Of a stretch of DNA of 64,000 nt, positions 33,145 to 42,089 are shown one piece after another (the first letter of the stretch is position 1; the number at the start of each line of letters is the position of its first letter). Location of the stretch: NCBI GenBank assembly GCA_041940425.1, contig JBGTSF010000023.1, positions 1 to 64,000 of the forward strand, given 5' to 3'. The position numbers were made by a program, and so were the translations under genes. The notes under the pieces are model-generated. The model was not told where the DNA came from. It saw only the letters and a program-made list of their open reading frames with translations, and did no database searches. The DNA is from DATHTS01 sp041940425. Lineage in GTDB: Bacteria; Acidobacteriota; Blastocatellia; Pyrinomonadales; Pyrinomonadaceae.

Positions 33145-34470
33145 ATGACCAGACTGCTTATACTTGCATACGATTTTCCACCATATGTGTCGGTCGGAGG
33201 TCTGCGCCCGTTTAGCTGGTATAAGTATCTCCATCTTTTTGACGTTCAGCCGGTTGTCGTCACGCGGCAGTGGTCAAACAGATTCGGAAATAATCTCGAT
33301 TATATTTCCGCGGGTTACTCGGATTCGGCTGAGGTGGAAAAAAATTCAAAAGGAATCGTTATCAAAACCCCGTTCAGACCGAATTTGGGAAACAGGATAC
33401 TTTTAAAATACGGAGAAAACAGATTTCGCTTGATTAGGAAATTGATTTCGTCTTATTTTGAATTTCTGCAATTTATCTTTTACATCGGTAATAAAAAAGA
33501 ACTCTATTATGCGGCTGAAGAGTTTTTAAAAAACAATAAAGTTGACTGCATAATTGCGACGGGCGATCCGTTCGTCTTGTTCAAATACGCTTCAAGACTG
33601 AGCCGGAAATATTCCGTTCCGTGGATCGCCGATTACCGCGATGCGTGGATTCAGGACAAAACTACCAAAAGCCGGATTTATAAACGCTGGTGCGCTTTTT
33701 TTGAAAAGAGGTTCATAAAAAACGCGAAAAAAGTAACTACCGTTTCCACTTTTATCCAGAAGCAGATCGAACGGAACATCAAGGGCAAAGACTTCGAAAT
33801 AATCTATAATGGTTTTGATCCCGAAATATTAAAAGTAACCGGCGGCATCAAACAGTCGGGCGAAAGTTTATCAATCGCTTTTGCCGGAACGATCTACGAT
33901 TCGCATCCGGTTGAGAGTTTTCTCAGGGGTTGCGATGAGATTTTAGCCGAAAACAACGGTTCGGGTTTGGAAATGCATTTTTACGGCATCAATAAAGAAC
34001 CCGAAATAAAAAAGGTTCTGAACGAAAAATACCGGCTACTCGAAAAACATACTCATTTTCATCCGAGAATGGATAATCTGGAGTTGGCAAAAGCCGTCTC
34101 GCGGCAGAATGTTTGCCTGCTTTTCAACGACTATTCCGTTCTCGGAACAAAAATATTCGATTATTTGGCGGTCAGGCGCAAAATAGTGCTCTGTTATGAA
34201 AACGACGCGGAAGCCGAGCGGCTGAAAAAGGAGTTTTTTTGGATTGACGAAATAGAAACGGAAAGCAAACGGCTGCAGGCGGATATGATAATCGCGACAA
34301 ATTCGGGTATAGTTATAAATGATTCGCGGCATCTGAAAGAAACTCTTCGGGAACTGATTATCGAAGTTCGGGAAAACGGGTTTGTGAGTTGCGCGTCAGA
34401 CGGCATCGAGCAGTATTCGAGAGTCAGACAAACCGGTCGGCTGGCGGAAATTATCAAGAATTTGCGCTAG
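33145..34470 (+). CDS. Glycosyltransferase, GT4-like, second of a tandem pair
   Basis: 441 residues. It is clearly homologous to the preceding 451-residue enzyme over its whole length: LILAYDFPPYVSVGGLRPFS, PWIADYRDAW, LSIAFAGTIYDSHPVESFL, KIFDYLAVRRKIVLCYENDAE. The sequences have diverged in the linker parts, so the duplication is not recent. It starts 7 bp after the previous stop. The pair may add two related sugars one after the other. Confidence 0.85.
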   Translation: MTRLLILAYDFPPYVSVGGLRPFSWYKYLHLFDVQPVVVTRQWSNRFGNNLDYISAGYSDSAEVEKNSKGIVIKTPFRPNLGNRILLKYGENRFRLIRKLISSYFEFLQFIFYIGNKKELYYAAEEFLKNNKVDCIIATGDPFVLFKYASRLSRKYSVPWIADYRDAWIQDKTTKSRIYKRWCAFFEKRFIKNAKKVTTVSTFIQKQIERNIKGKDFEIIYNGFDPEILKVTGGIKQSGESLSIAFAGTIYDSHPVESFLRGCDEILAENNGSGLEMHFYGINKEPEIKKVLNEKYRLLEKHTHFHPRMDNLELAKAVSRQNVCLLFNDYSVLGTKIFDYLAVRRKIVLCYENDAEAERLKKEFFWIDEIETESKRLQADMIIATNSGIVINDSRHLKETLRELIIEVRENGFVSCASDGIEQYSRVRQTGRLAEIIKNLR

Positions 34471-34500
34471 GGGCGAGTAAGCGAATTTGCAATAAAAGAT

Positions 34501-35121
34501 ATGTCATCGAAATTGGTAATTGTTGATTACGGGATGGGAAATCTTAATTCCGTCAGGAAAATTCTGGACAAAATGAAGGTTCGGACGGTGGTTTCGTCAA
34601 AGCCGGAAGATATCGAAGACAGCGACAAGTTGATTCTTCCGGGTGTCGGTCATTTTGGGAAAGCGATGTCGAATTTGAAGCAACTGAATTTACTCGATAC
34701 TTTGCACGAAGCCGTTTTGGTCAGGAAAAAACCGATTCTCGGAATTTGTCTGGGAATGCAGCTTTTGGCGAAAAAAAGCGAAGAAGGAGACGCCGAAGGG
34801 TTGGGCTGGTTTGATGCCGAAGTCGTAAAATTTCGGGTTTCGGACAAACTGAAATACAAAATCCCGCATATGGGCTGGAATCAGATTTTTTTAAAAAGCA
34901 GAAGTTCGCTGATGAAAAATATTCCCGAACTATCGGAATTTTACTTCGTGCATTCATATCATTTAAAAGCAAACGATCAGTCTGATTTGCTGAATGAAAC
35001 CGAGTATGATTATATTTTCGCTTCAGCCGTCGAAAAAGATAATATATTCGGCGTGCAGTATCACCCGGAAAAGAGCCACGATGCCGGAGCGCAATTGATA
35101 AAAAATTTTATTGAACTCTAA
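34501..35121 (+). CDS. hisH: HisH-like glutamine amidotransferase subunit for WbpG
   Basis: 206 residues, class I glutamine amidotransferase. The nucleophile Cys is in GICLGMQLLA and His-Glu in FGVQYHPEKS, giving a complete triad. The opening VDYGMGNLNSV is HisH-like. In this locus it precedes a HisF-like gene and wbpG, the P. aeruginosa O-antigen arrangement in which HisH2/HisF2 deliver ammonia to WbpG. It therefore probably does not serve histidine synthesis. It overlaps hisF by 1 nt (TAATG). Confidence 0.9.
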   Translation: MSSKLVIVDYGMGNLNSVRKILDKMKVRTVVSSKPEDIEDSDKLILPGVGHFGKAMSNLKQLNLLDTLHEAVLVRKKPILGICLGMQLLAKKSEEGDAEGLGWFDAEVVKFRVSDKLKYKIPHMGWNQIFLKSRSSLMKNIPELSEFYFVHSYHLKANDQSDLLNETEYDYIFASAVEKDNIFGVQYHPEKSHDAGAQLIKNFIEL

Positions 35122-35876
35122 TGTTTCGACCGCGAATTATACCCGTTTTATTATTAAAAAATCTGGCTTTGGTCAAATCAATCCAATTCAAGAATCACAA
35201 ATACATCGGCGATCCGATCAATGCCGTCAGAATTTTTAATGATTTGAAAGCCGATGAATTGGCGTTTCTGGACATCGAAGCGTCGCTGAACAACCGTCTG
35301 ATCTCGCTGGATTTTGTCAAGAATGTCGGCGAAGAAGCGAATATGCCGTTTGCCGTCGGCGGCGGAATCAAATCCGTCGAGGACATCAGAGGGGTCATCA
35401 ACGCCGGCGCGGAAAAAGTTATAATCAATACCCGCGCGGCTCAGAATCCCGATTTTATCAGGGAAGCCTCCGAAGCGTTCGGATCGTCAACGATTGTCGT
35501 CTGTCTGGATGTGAAAAAGAAATTGTTCAGAGGTCAGAGAACGTGGGTTTTGAGCGGAACCCGTTCGACCGAATACACGCCGTTGGAATTCGCCCGTTTG
35601 ATGGAAGAAAAAGGCGCGGGCGAATTGATCGTTCAGTCAATCGAAAAAGACGGATTGATGGACGGCTATGATGTCGAATTGATCAGATCAATCTCCGCTT
35701 CGATAAGCATTCCGGTCGTCGCTCTAGGCGGTGCGGGTTCGAAAAAAGATTTGACCGACGCTTACAAAAACGGTTATGCGAACGGTTTGGCGGCGGGAAG
35801 TCTTTTTGTCTATCAAAGCAAAAAACGGGGCGTGCTGATCAATTACCCGGACAAAAACGAGTTGAATTTTGAATAA
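35121..35876 (+). CDS. hisF: HisF-like ammonia-channel subunit (non-histidine type)
   Basis: 251 residues, beta/alpha barrel. Histidine-pathway HisF begins IIPCLDVKDG, with the catalytic Asp11; here the corresponding text is IIPVLLLKNLALVKSIQF, so that Asp is lost, while the opposite-side Asp in VCLDVKKK is kept. This is the pattern of HisF2 proteins paired with WbpG-type amidotransferases, where the barrel only channels ammonia. It overlaps the wbpG start by 8 nt. The pathway identity is inferred from context. Confidence 0.9.
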   Translation: MFRPRIIPVLLLKNLALVKSIQFKNHKYIGDPINAVRIFNDLKADELAFLDIEASLNNRLISLDFVKNVGEEANMPFAVGGGIKSVEDIRGVINAGAEKVIINTRAAQNPDFIREASEAFGSSTIVVCLDVKKKLFRGQRTWVLSGTRSTEYTPLEFARLMEEKGAGELIVQSIEKDGLMDGYDVELIRSISASISIPVVALGGAGSKKDLTDAYKNGYANGLAAGSLFVYQSKKRGVLINYPDKNELNFE

Positions 35877-37011
35877 TATGAGAACAAGGGAATATCGGCA
35901 ATGTAACCGTTGTGTAATGGACACGACGGATCTGGAAATAACTTTTGACGAAAAGGGAAATTGCAACCACTGCACGGAATTTCTCACAAAAAGAGCCAAG
36001 CATAAATATCAAGGAAAAGAGAGCGACGACGCGCTCGAACGCATCGTCGAAGATATGAAACGCGCCGGGAAAGGGAGCGAATATGACTGCGTGGTCGGAA
36101 TCAGCGGCGGAACGGACAGTTGTTACACGGCTTATGTCGCCAGACAAAAGGGACTGCGCGTGCTGGCGGTTCATATGGACAACGGCTGGAATTCGGAAGA
36201 AGCCGTATTGAACGTCAAAAATGTCGCCCGAAAACTCGACATTGATTACGAAAGCTACGTTCTCGACTGGGAAGAGTTCAAAGACATCCAGCTTGCATTT
36301 TTAAAAGCCTCCGTTCCCGAAGCCGAAACGCCGACCGATATGGCTATTCCCGCCGCCTTGCATTATTTCGCGGCAAAATACAATGTCAAATACATCATCA
36401 GCGGCGGAAATTTTGCGACCGAAGGCATCCTTCCCGGAAGCTGGCATTACAACGCCAAGGATATGAGATATTTCAACTATATCCAGAAAACCTTCGGGCA
36501 GAAAAAAATAAAAAAATTTCCGACTTTCGGTTTCGAAAAGGAAATGTATTACAAATTGGTCAGAGGGATCAAAATTATTTATCTGCTTAACTATGTTCCT
36601 TACGTCAAAGAAGACGCGATGAATTTTTTGAAGGAAAATCTGGATTGGAAATTTTACGGCGGCAAACATTACGAATCGAAATACACAGGTTTTATTCAAT
36701 CATACTATCTGTATGAAAAATTCCCGATTGATTACCGCCGGGCAACGCTTTCATCGCAGATTTGTCTGGGCGACGTGAGCCGCGAAGACGCTCTCGAACA
36801 ATTAAAAACCAAGCCGTATGATCCGATAAAAGTTGAAGAAGAAAAACAATATATTTCAAAAAAATTACAAATCCCGCCTGATGAATTTGAAAGAATCATC
36901 AATCTGCCCGCAAAATGGTATTGGGATTACCCGAACGACAAGAAAAAACTCCGGTTTATTTACGATACTTACCGGAAGCTTTTTAAGAAGGAGAAATTGG
37001 GCAGTTTTTAA
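35869..37011 (+). CDS. wbpG: WbpG/PseA-type N-acetyl sugar amidotransferase
   Basis: 380 residues. An N-terminal cysteine cluster (RQCNRCVMDTTD and CNHC) could bind zinc. The PP-loop ATP pyrophosphatase signature is VVGISGGTDSCYTAY. The ISGGNFATEGI, GSWHYNAKDMRYF and PFD-like C-terminus are features of WbpG/LfnA proteins. The enzyme activates an N-acetyl group with ATP and replaces the carbonyl oxygen by nitrogen to give an acetamidino (amidine) sugar, using ammonia from the HisH/HisF partners encoded just upstream. Confidence 0.92.
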   Translation: MNNMRTREYRQCNRCVMDTTDLEITFDEKGNCNHCTEFLTKRAKHKYQGKESDDALERIVEDMKRAGKGSEYDCVVGISGGTDSCYTAYVARQKGLRVLAVHMDNGWNSEEAVLNVKNVARKLDIDYESYVLDWEEFKDIQLAFLKASVPEAETPTDMAIPAALHYFAAKYNVKYIISGGNFATEGILPGSWHYNAKDMRYFNYIQKTFGQKKIKKFPTFGFEKEMYYKLVRGIKIIYLLNYVPYVKEDAMNFLKENLDWKFYGGKHYESKYTGFIQSYYLYEKFPIDYRRATLSSQICLGDVSREDALEQLKTKPYDPIKVEEEKQYISKKLQIPPDEFERIINLPAKWYWDYPNDKKKLRFIYDTYRKLFKKEKLGSF

Positions 37012-37053
37012 TCTGATTTAATCCATTTAATAATTTATAAAAATCTGCAAAAT

Positions 37054-38028
37054 ATGAGAGTTTTAGTTACCGGAGCAGACGGTTTTATCGGCTCGCATCT
37101 GACCGAATTTCTGCTCGAAAAAAAATATCAGGTCAGGGCATTATCCTACTACAATTCATTTAATTTTTGGGGCTGGCTCGAAGGCGTCGAAGATGAAAAT
37201 CTGGAAGTGGTTTCGGGCGACATACGCGACCCGCATTTTTGCAAATTGATCGCCAAAGACGTTGACGTAATATTTCATCTGGCGGCATTGATCGCCATTC
37301 CATTTTCATACGTCGCGCCGGACAGCTATGTGGATACGAATGTCAAGGGAACGCTCAATATCTGTCAGGCGGCGAGAGAAAACGGCGTCCGAAAAACAAT
37401 CGTTACCTCGACCTCGGAGGTTTACGGCACAGCTCTCTACGTTCCGATCAACGAAGAGCATCCGAAACAGCCGCAATCGCCGTATTCGGCTTCAAAAATC
37501 GGCGCGGATATGATGGCGATGAGTTTTTTCAACGCCTTCGATCTGCCGGTCGTGATCGCCCGACCTTTTAACACATACGGTCCCAGACAATCGGCGAGAG
37601 CGATCATTCCGACGATCATTTCTCAAATCTCGAACGGCAAAAAGAAGATAAAACTCGGCGATCTTTCTCCGACGCGGGATTTTAATTTTGTCAAAGACAC
37701 CTGCCGCGGATTTCTCGAATTGGCTGAATGCGATGAAGCCATCGGGCAGGAAGTGAATATTGCCAGCAATTTTGAAGTTTCGATGCGTGAAACCTTTGAG
37801 TTAATCGCCAAACTGATGAATGCCGATGTCGAATTTATCGAAGACAAGGAACGCTTTCGACCGGAAAAATCCGAAGTCTTTCGTCTTTGGGGCGACAATT
37901 CCAAGATCAAGCAATTGACCGGATTCGAGCCGCGATATTCTCTGGAAGAAGGTCTGAAGGAAACGATCGAATGGTTTACCGATCCGAAAAATTTAAGCCG
38001 CTACAAAGCCGACCGATACAACGTCTGA
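37054..38028 (+). CDS. legB: LegB-type NDP-sugar 4,6-dehydratase
   Basis: 324 residues, extended SDR. GADGFIGSHL is the NAD-binding motif, SPYSASKIGAD is the YxxxK active site, and TSEVYGTALYVPI and RPFNTYGPRQSARAIIP are typical of the LegB group that dehydrates a nucleotide-activated GlcNAc in legionaminic-acid or bacillosamine-like synthesis. It is followed 3 bp later by an aminotransferase, the usual partner. A PtmE-like nucleotidyltransferase further down fits a GDP-linked route. Confidence 0.88.
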   Translation: MRVLVTGADGFIGSHLTEFLLEKKYQVRALSYYNSFNFWGWLEGVEDENLEVVSGDIRDPHFCKLIAKDVDVIFHLAALIAIPFSYVAPDSYVDTNVKGTLNICQAARENGVRKTIVTSTSEVYGTALYVPINEEHPKQPQSPYSASKIGADMMAMSFFNAFDLPVVIARPFNTYGPRQSARAIIPTIISQISNGKKKIKLGDLSPTRDFNFVKDTCRGFLELAECDEAIGQEVNIASNFEVSMRETFELIAKLMNADVEFIEDKERFRPEKSEVFRLWGDNSKIKQLTGFEPRYSLEEGLKETIEWFTDPKNLSRYKADRYNV

Positions 38029-38031
38029 AAT

Positions 38032-39174
38032 ATGGAATACCGGATACCTTTATTTAAGCTGAATTTTAACGAAGCCGAAGAACAGGCGGTCTTGGAGGCG
38101 GTAAGATCGAAATGGATCTCGACCGGACCGAAATGCGAGGAGTTCGAAAAGCTTTTCGCCGAAATGCTGTCGGTCAAACACGCCGTCTCGCTCAGCAACT
38201 GCACCGATGCGCTGCATCTCGCTCTAAGAGTTTTGGATGTCGGCGAAGGCGACGAGGTGATTTGCCCGTCGCTGACATTCGTCGCATCGGTCAATTCGAT
38301 CAGATACGTCGGCGCGACTCCGGTTTTCTGCGACGTAAAAAGTGCGGAACATATCAATATAGATGCCGAAAAAATAAAAAAACTCATAACGCCGAAGACA
38401 AAAGCCGTGATGGTCGTTCATATGGCAGGTTTCCCGTGCGAGATGGACGGGATAACGGCTCTTGCCAGAGAGCATAATTTGAAAATAATCGAAGATGCCT
38501 GTCACGGACCGCTGTCGGAATACAAGGGGAAAAAGCTCGGAACGATCGGCGACATCGGTTGTTTCAGTTTTTTCTCGAATAAAAATATTTCAACCGGCGA
38601 AGGCGGAATGATCGTTACCGATGACGGCGATCTGGCAAAAAGAATAAGGCTTCTACGCTCGCACGGAATGACGACGATGTCATACCAGCGCGCCAGAGGA
38701 CACGCGACCGCTTATGATGTCGTCGAACTCGGCTACAATTTTCGGATGGACGATATACGCGCTTCGATCGGCATCGCTCAATTGAAAAAATTGAAAGCCG
38801 ATCTGGTCGAAAGGCAAAAAGTAAGAGCCGATTATGTAAAATGTTTGTCCGAAATTCCCGGCGTGATCGTTCCGTTTCGTGACAACACGGAATTTGTTTC
38901 AAATTATATAATGCCGGTTGTTTTAAGTAATTCGACGGCGGAAAAAAGAGAGGCGGTCAGAGAACGGCTTCATCAAGCCGGAATCCAGACGAGCGTGCAT
39001 TACCCGGCGATTCATCGTTTTTCGATCTATGAAGATTACAAAGCCGTCCTGCCCGAAACGGAATATGTTACGGACAACGAGATGACTCTGCCGATGTATG
39101 CGTCTTTAAGTTCGGAAGATATCCGGTTTATATGTTCAACGTTGGCTTCAAGTCTCAATGAAAGCGGTTTTTAG
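38032..39174 (+). CDS. DegT/DnrJ-family sugar aminotransferase (LegC-like)
   Basis: 380 residues. PLP lysine Lys184 is in FSFFSNKNISTGEGG; the fold landmarks NCTDALHLALRVL and EDACHGPLSEYKGKKLG are present. It probably aminates the 4-keto group made by the upstream LegB-type dehydratase. Its 3' end overlaps by 4 nt the end of the minus-strand FemAB-like gene, so this is where the co-directional cluster is interrupted. Confidence 0.85.
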   Translation: MEYRIPLFKLNFNEAEEQAVLEAVRSKWISTGPKCEEFEKLFAEMLSVKHAVSLSNCTDALHLALRVLDVGEGDEVICPSLTFVASVNSIRYVGATPVFCDVKSAEHINIDAEKIKKLITPKTKAVMVVHMAGFPCEMDGITALAREHNLKIIEDACHGPLSEYKGKKLGTIGDIGCFSFFSNKNISTGEGGMIVTDDGDLAKRIRLLRSHGMTTMSYQRARGHATAYDVVELGYNFRMDDIRASIGIAQLKKLKADLVERQKVRADYVKCLSEIPGVIVPFRDNTEFVSNYIMPVVLSNSTAEKREAVRERLHQAGIQTSVHYPAIHRFSIYEDYKAVLPETEYVTDNEMTLPMYASLSSEDIRFICSTLASSLNESGF

Positions 39175-40220
39175 CTTGTAAAATGAAATTTATCAATATA
39201 TGAACTGTATTTTTCCGATAGCTGCGGATAACGCATTTCCCATTCTTGACATAACTCTGAATAAGCACTTTCATTAATAATTCTTTTGCCTAGCCAGAGT
39301 TTTTTGGCTGCTCCGCCAAAATCTTTTTTGAATTTCAATAAGTTATCATCAGCGTCATTTGTTACACCTCCGCCCAATAAAAAATAATCTATTTGATTTT
39401 CACATAATTTTTGAATGGCTTTCCAATGAAATAACTTATTTAAGAGCGACGATTGAGGTTTGGAAATATCTCTCGCGTTGTGGTGAGAGTAGGCTACAGT
39501 GTTATGATTAAGAACCAGCAAACCTGCGATAATCTCTTCATTTTCTTCTGCATATATCAGAAATCCACTGCTTTGAACTAATTTTGTAAGGTTTTCAAAA
39601 TATCCGTCATTAAATAGATAATAATCACTTGCATTAAGTTGAATCATATGCGATTTGTAAAGATCAAAGAATTTTTGAAGCGTCTTCGGATTTGTTGTTT
39701 GTTTTACAAGATCGTCATAATTCCTCTCCGCTTTCCTGATTTGCGTTCTTAGTCTTGGAATAAAACGCGAAAACAATTCATCAAACGATTTTCGTGTTTC
39801 CACCACAATATAATCTTTAACCTGTGTAAGTTTTAATAAATTTCGGTTGGCGAAAATCTCATGATTATCATTAATAGGATTAAATCTGATTAATTCGGAT
39901 ACAACTCTGTTTTCATAAAGATAATTTGTCAAATTCCGATTCGCATTGATAACAAAGTCGTTATCTCGACAAGTTGTAATTGGTCCGGTATAGCCGAAAA
40001 CACTGGTTATATCGTAATAATTATGGTTTACAGGTCTTTTTATAAAAGGGTAAAAGAAAATATTCGAGTTTTCTTTATATACAAATAAAATTGGTTCATT
40101 TTTCTCGTCTGAGAATAATTGATGGTATTCTGACGTGTAATGAAGCTGATTACTGGTCGGTTCAAAAAAATTCAAATAATGGTTCCATTCGAGATTATTT
40201 ACCGTATATATTTCAATCAT
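39171..40220 (-). CDS. FemAB/GNAT-like acyltransferase, AT-rich, reversed
   Basis: 349 residues. The C-terminal half matches the double-GNAT FemAB-type fold used for amino-acid or acyl transfer: IRKAERNYDDLVKQTT, LIYAEENEEIIAGLLVLNHN, and YFLLGGG followed by DNLLKFKKDFGG. It may decorate an amino sugar of the polysaccharide. It is the only minus-strand gene inside the + strand locus and is visibly AT-richer than its neighbours, so it looks acquired independently. Confidence 0.7.
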   Translation of the reverse strand: MIEIYTVNNLEWNHYLNFFEPTSNQLHYTSEYHQLFSDEKNEPILFVYKENSNIFFYPFIKRPVNHNYYDITSVFGYTGPITTCRDNDFVINANRNLTNYLYENRVVSELIRFNPINDNHEIFANRNLLKLTQVKDYIVVETRKSFDELFSRFIPRLRTQIRKAERNYDDLVKQTTNPKTLQKFFDLYKSHMIQLNASDYYLFNDGYFENLTKLVQSSGFLIYAEENEEIIAGLLVLNHNTVAYSHHNARDISKPQSSLLNKLFHWKAIQKLCENQIDYFLLGGGVTNDADDNLLKFKKDFGGAAKKLWLGKRIINESAYSELCQEWEMRYPQLSEKYSSYIDKFHFTS

Positions 40221-40503
40221 TTATTATCTGCTTGTAAGTCATCGTTTATAGAACATTATTTTTATATTTTTTGAGTTCGCTGGCAATGTGGAAACGCGCA
40301 AAATTTTGCAAATGGGTATAAGTTGTTGATATTTCACGCATATTGAAATTTTACTGTCTTCAAATTGTTCTTTTTTTTCAAAAAATGGTTAAATTTTGAT
40401 GATGATTTTAAAAAATACAATTCGGTTGACTAGTTTTATGAGAAAATTACTCTACAGCCACTGATATCAAGAGTGGTTATATTCCAGATTTACAAAATCA
40501 AGT
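40221..40503. other. AT-rich non-coding spacer
   Basis: 283 bp between the reversed FemAB-like gene and the resumed + strand cluster. Promoters for both directions must be here, but I see no clear -35/-10 pair and no coding frame. A 14-nt word (GTTCGCTGGCAATG) also occurs at 20-33 of the window, which is probably coincidence. Confidence 0.5.
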
Positions 40504-41049
40504 ATGCTTTTGGGAGAAAACATAAAATTGAGACCGTTGCAAAACGGCGATGAAAATCTGTTTTTCAGATGGCGGAATGATTTGGATTATATCGGTCTGA
40601 CGAGAAGTTTCCGTTTTCCGAAACATCAGGGCATCGAAAAAGAGTGGCTCGAATCGGTAATGAGCGACAAATCGAATAAAACTATTTATTTCGTTATCGA
40701 AACGATTGCCGAATCGAATGCCGTCGGTTTTGTTCAACTGGGCAATATTGATTGGATTTCGAGAAACTGTATGTTCGGAATCGCGATTCCCGAAAAAAAA
40801 TTTCGCGGCAAAGGCTTTGGGAAAGATGCGATGAAAATTCTTTTTGATTATGCTTTTAATTTTCTAAACCTCAAAAAAATCGCGCTCGAAGTGATCTCGT
40901 TTAACGCAAATTCGATTTATCTTTACGAAAAGCTGGGATTCGAAAAAGAAGGCGAATTAAAACAGCATTATTTTTGGAACGGAAGCTATCACGACGTTTT
41001 GATTTACGGTCTGTTCAAGGAAAATTTTGTCAAAGATGAAAGCGAATAA
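40504..41049 (+). CDS. GNAT N-acetyltransferase (RimJ/PseH-like)
   Basis: 181 residues, single GNAT domain. RPLQNGDENLFFRWRNDLDY opens the fold, FGIAIPEKKFRGKGFGKDAM holds the acetyl-CoA pyrophosphate loop, and VISFNANSIYLYEKLGFEKEG ends it. In a locus with LegB and a LegC-like aminotransferase it most likely acetylates the new 4-amino group of the dideoxy sugar. It overlaps the next gene by 14 nt. Confidence 0.85.
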   Translation: MLLGENIKLRPLQNGDENLFFRWRNDLDYIGLTRSFRFPKHQGIEKEWLESVMSDKSNKTIYFVIETIAESNAVGFVQLGNIDWISRNCMFGIAIPEKKFRGKGFGKDAMKILFDYAFNFLNLKKIALEVISFNANSIYLYEKLGFEKEGELKQHYFWNGSYHDVLIYGLFKENFVKDESE

Positions 41050-42082
41050 TCTGATACCGCCCGACACGACCATTTTATCGGCATTAAAAATAATGGACGC
41101 GATAAATCAGAAACTCCTGATAATCGTCGAGGGCGAAAAATTTATCGGCGTGCTGAGCATCGGCGATATTCAGCGGGCGATCATCAACCAGAAAAATTTG
41201 GACGCTCCGGTAACGGAAATTATTCGCTCGATCATCACGGTTGCAAATGTAAACGAACCCGAAGAAAGCATCCGGCGGAAAATGATCGAACTCAGAACCG
41301 AAAGTATGCCCGTAATTGACGATGAAGGCTTTTTGAAAGACGTTATTTTCTGGGAAGACATTATCGGCGGCGAATCGAAGCGGAAAAAAAACCGGATTTC
41401 CGCGCCCGTGATCATTATGGCGGGCGGCAAAGGGACGCGGCTTAAACCTCTGACCAACGTTTTGCCGAAACCTCTGATACCGATCGGCGACAAAACCATT
41501 CTCGAAGAAATTATGGAGAGCTTTGCCGAATACGGCTGTCATGATTTTTTTATTTCGGTCAATTATAAAGCCGAGATGATCGAATATTATCTGGATAACC
41601 ACGTCAACGAAAAATTCAATATTTCTTTTTTCAGAGAAGAAATTCCGCTCGGCACGGCGGGCAGTCTTCATCTTCTGGCTGGCGAGATCAGGGACACGTT
41701 TTTTGTTACCAACTGCGACATAATGGTTGATCAGGATTATTCCGAAATTATGTCGTATCATAAAGAAGCCGGAAACGAACTGACCGTCGTCGCGGCGTTA
41801 AAACATCTTTCTCTGCCGTATGGAACGATCGAGACGGGAGAAAACGGTGTTTTGAAAAATTTGACCGAAAAACCGGAGATGACTTTTTTGATCAATTCCG
41901 GGCTTTATATTTTAGAACCTCATTTGATAAAGGAAATTCCTCAAAACACTTTTTTTCATATCATAACCCTGATCGAGAAACTCAAGGAACAAAACCGCAA
42001 AGTCGGCGTTTTTCCGGTCAGCGAAAAAAGCTGGAAAGACATCGGGGAATGGAAAGAATATTTTAAGTTTCTCGATCTGTAA
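41036..42082 (+). CDS. ptmE: CBS-domain sugar nucleotidyltransferase (PtmE-like)
   Basis: 348 residues from the ATG at 41036. Two CBS-domain halves (about 1-115) precede a nucleotidyltransferase domain (IIMAGGKGTRLKPLTNVLPK, KPLIPIGDKTI, TNCDIMVDQDYSE). This fusion is characteristic of PtmE, the guanylyltransferase that makes GDP-GlcN in Campylobacter legionaminic-acid synthesis. The CBS part may regulate it by nucleotide binding. It overlaps the GNAT gene and precedes a glycosyltransferase. Confidence 0.85.
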   Translation: MKANNLIPPDTTILSALKIMDAINQKLLIIVEGEKFIGVLSIGDIQRAIINQKNLDAPVTEIIRSIITVANVNEPEESIRRKMIELRTESMPVIDDEGFLKDVIFWEDIIGGESKRKKNRISAPVIIMAGGKGTRLKPLTNVLPKPLIPIGDKTILEEIMESFAEYGCHDFFISVNYKAEMIEYYLDNHVNEKFNISFFREEIPLGTAGSLHLLAGEIRDTFFVTNCDIMVDQDYSEIMSYHKEAGNELTVVAALKHLSLPYGTIETGENGVLKNLTEKPEMTFLINSGLYILEPHLIKEIPQNTFFHIITLIEKLKEQNRKVGVFPVSEKSWKDIGEWKEYFKFLDL

Positions 42083-42089
42083 ATCTTGT

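Noticed and set aside
20..40290. 14-nt word GTTCGCTGGCAATG at about 20-33 and near 40276
   Set aside because: A single 14-mer match in 64 kb is weak, and the first copy is coding while the second is not.
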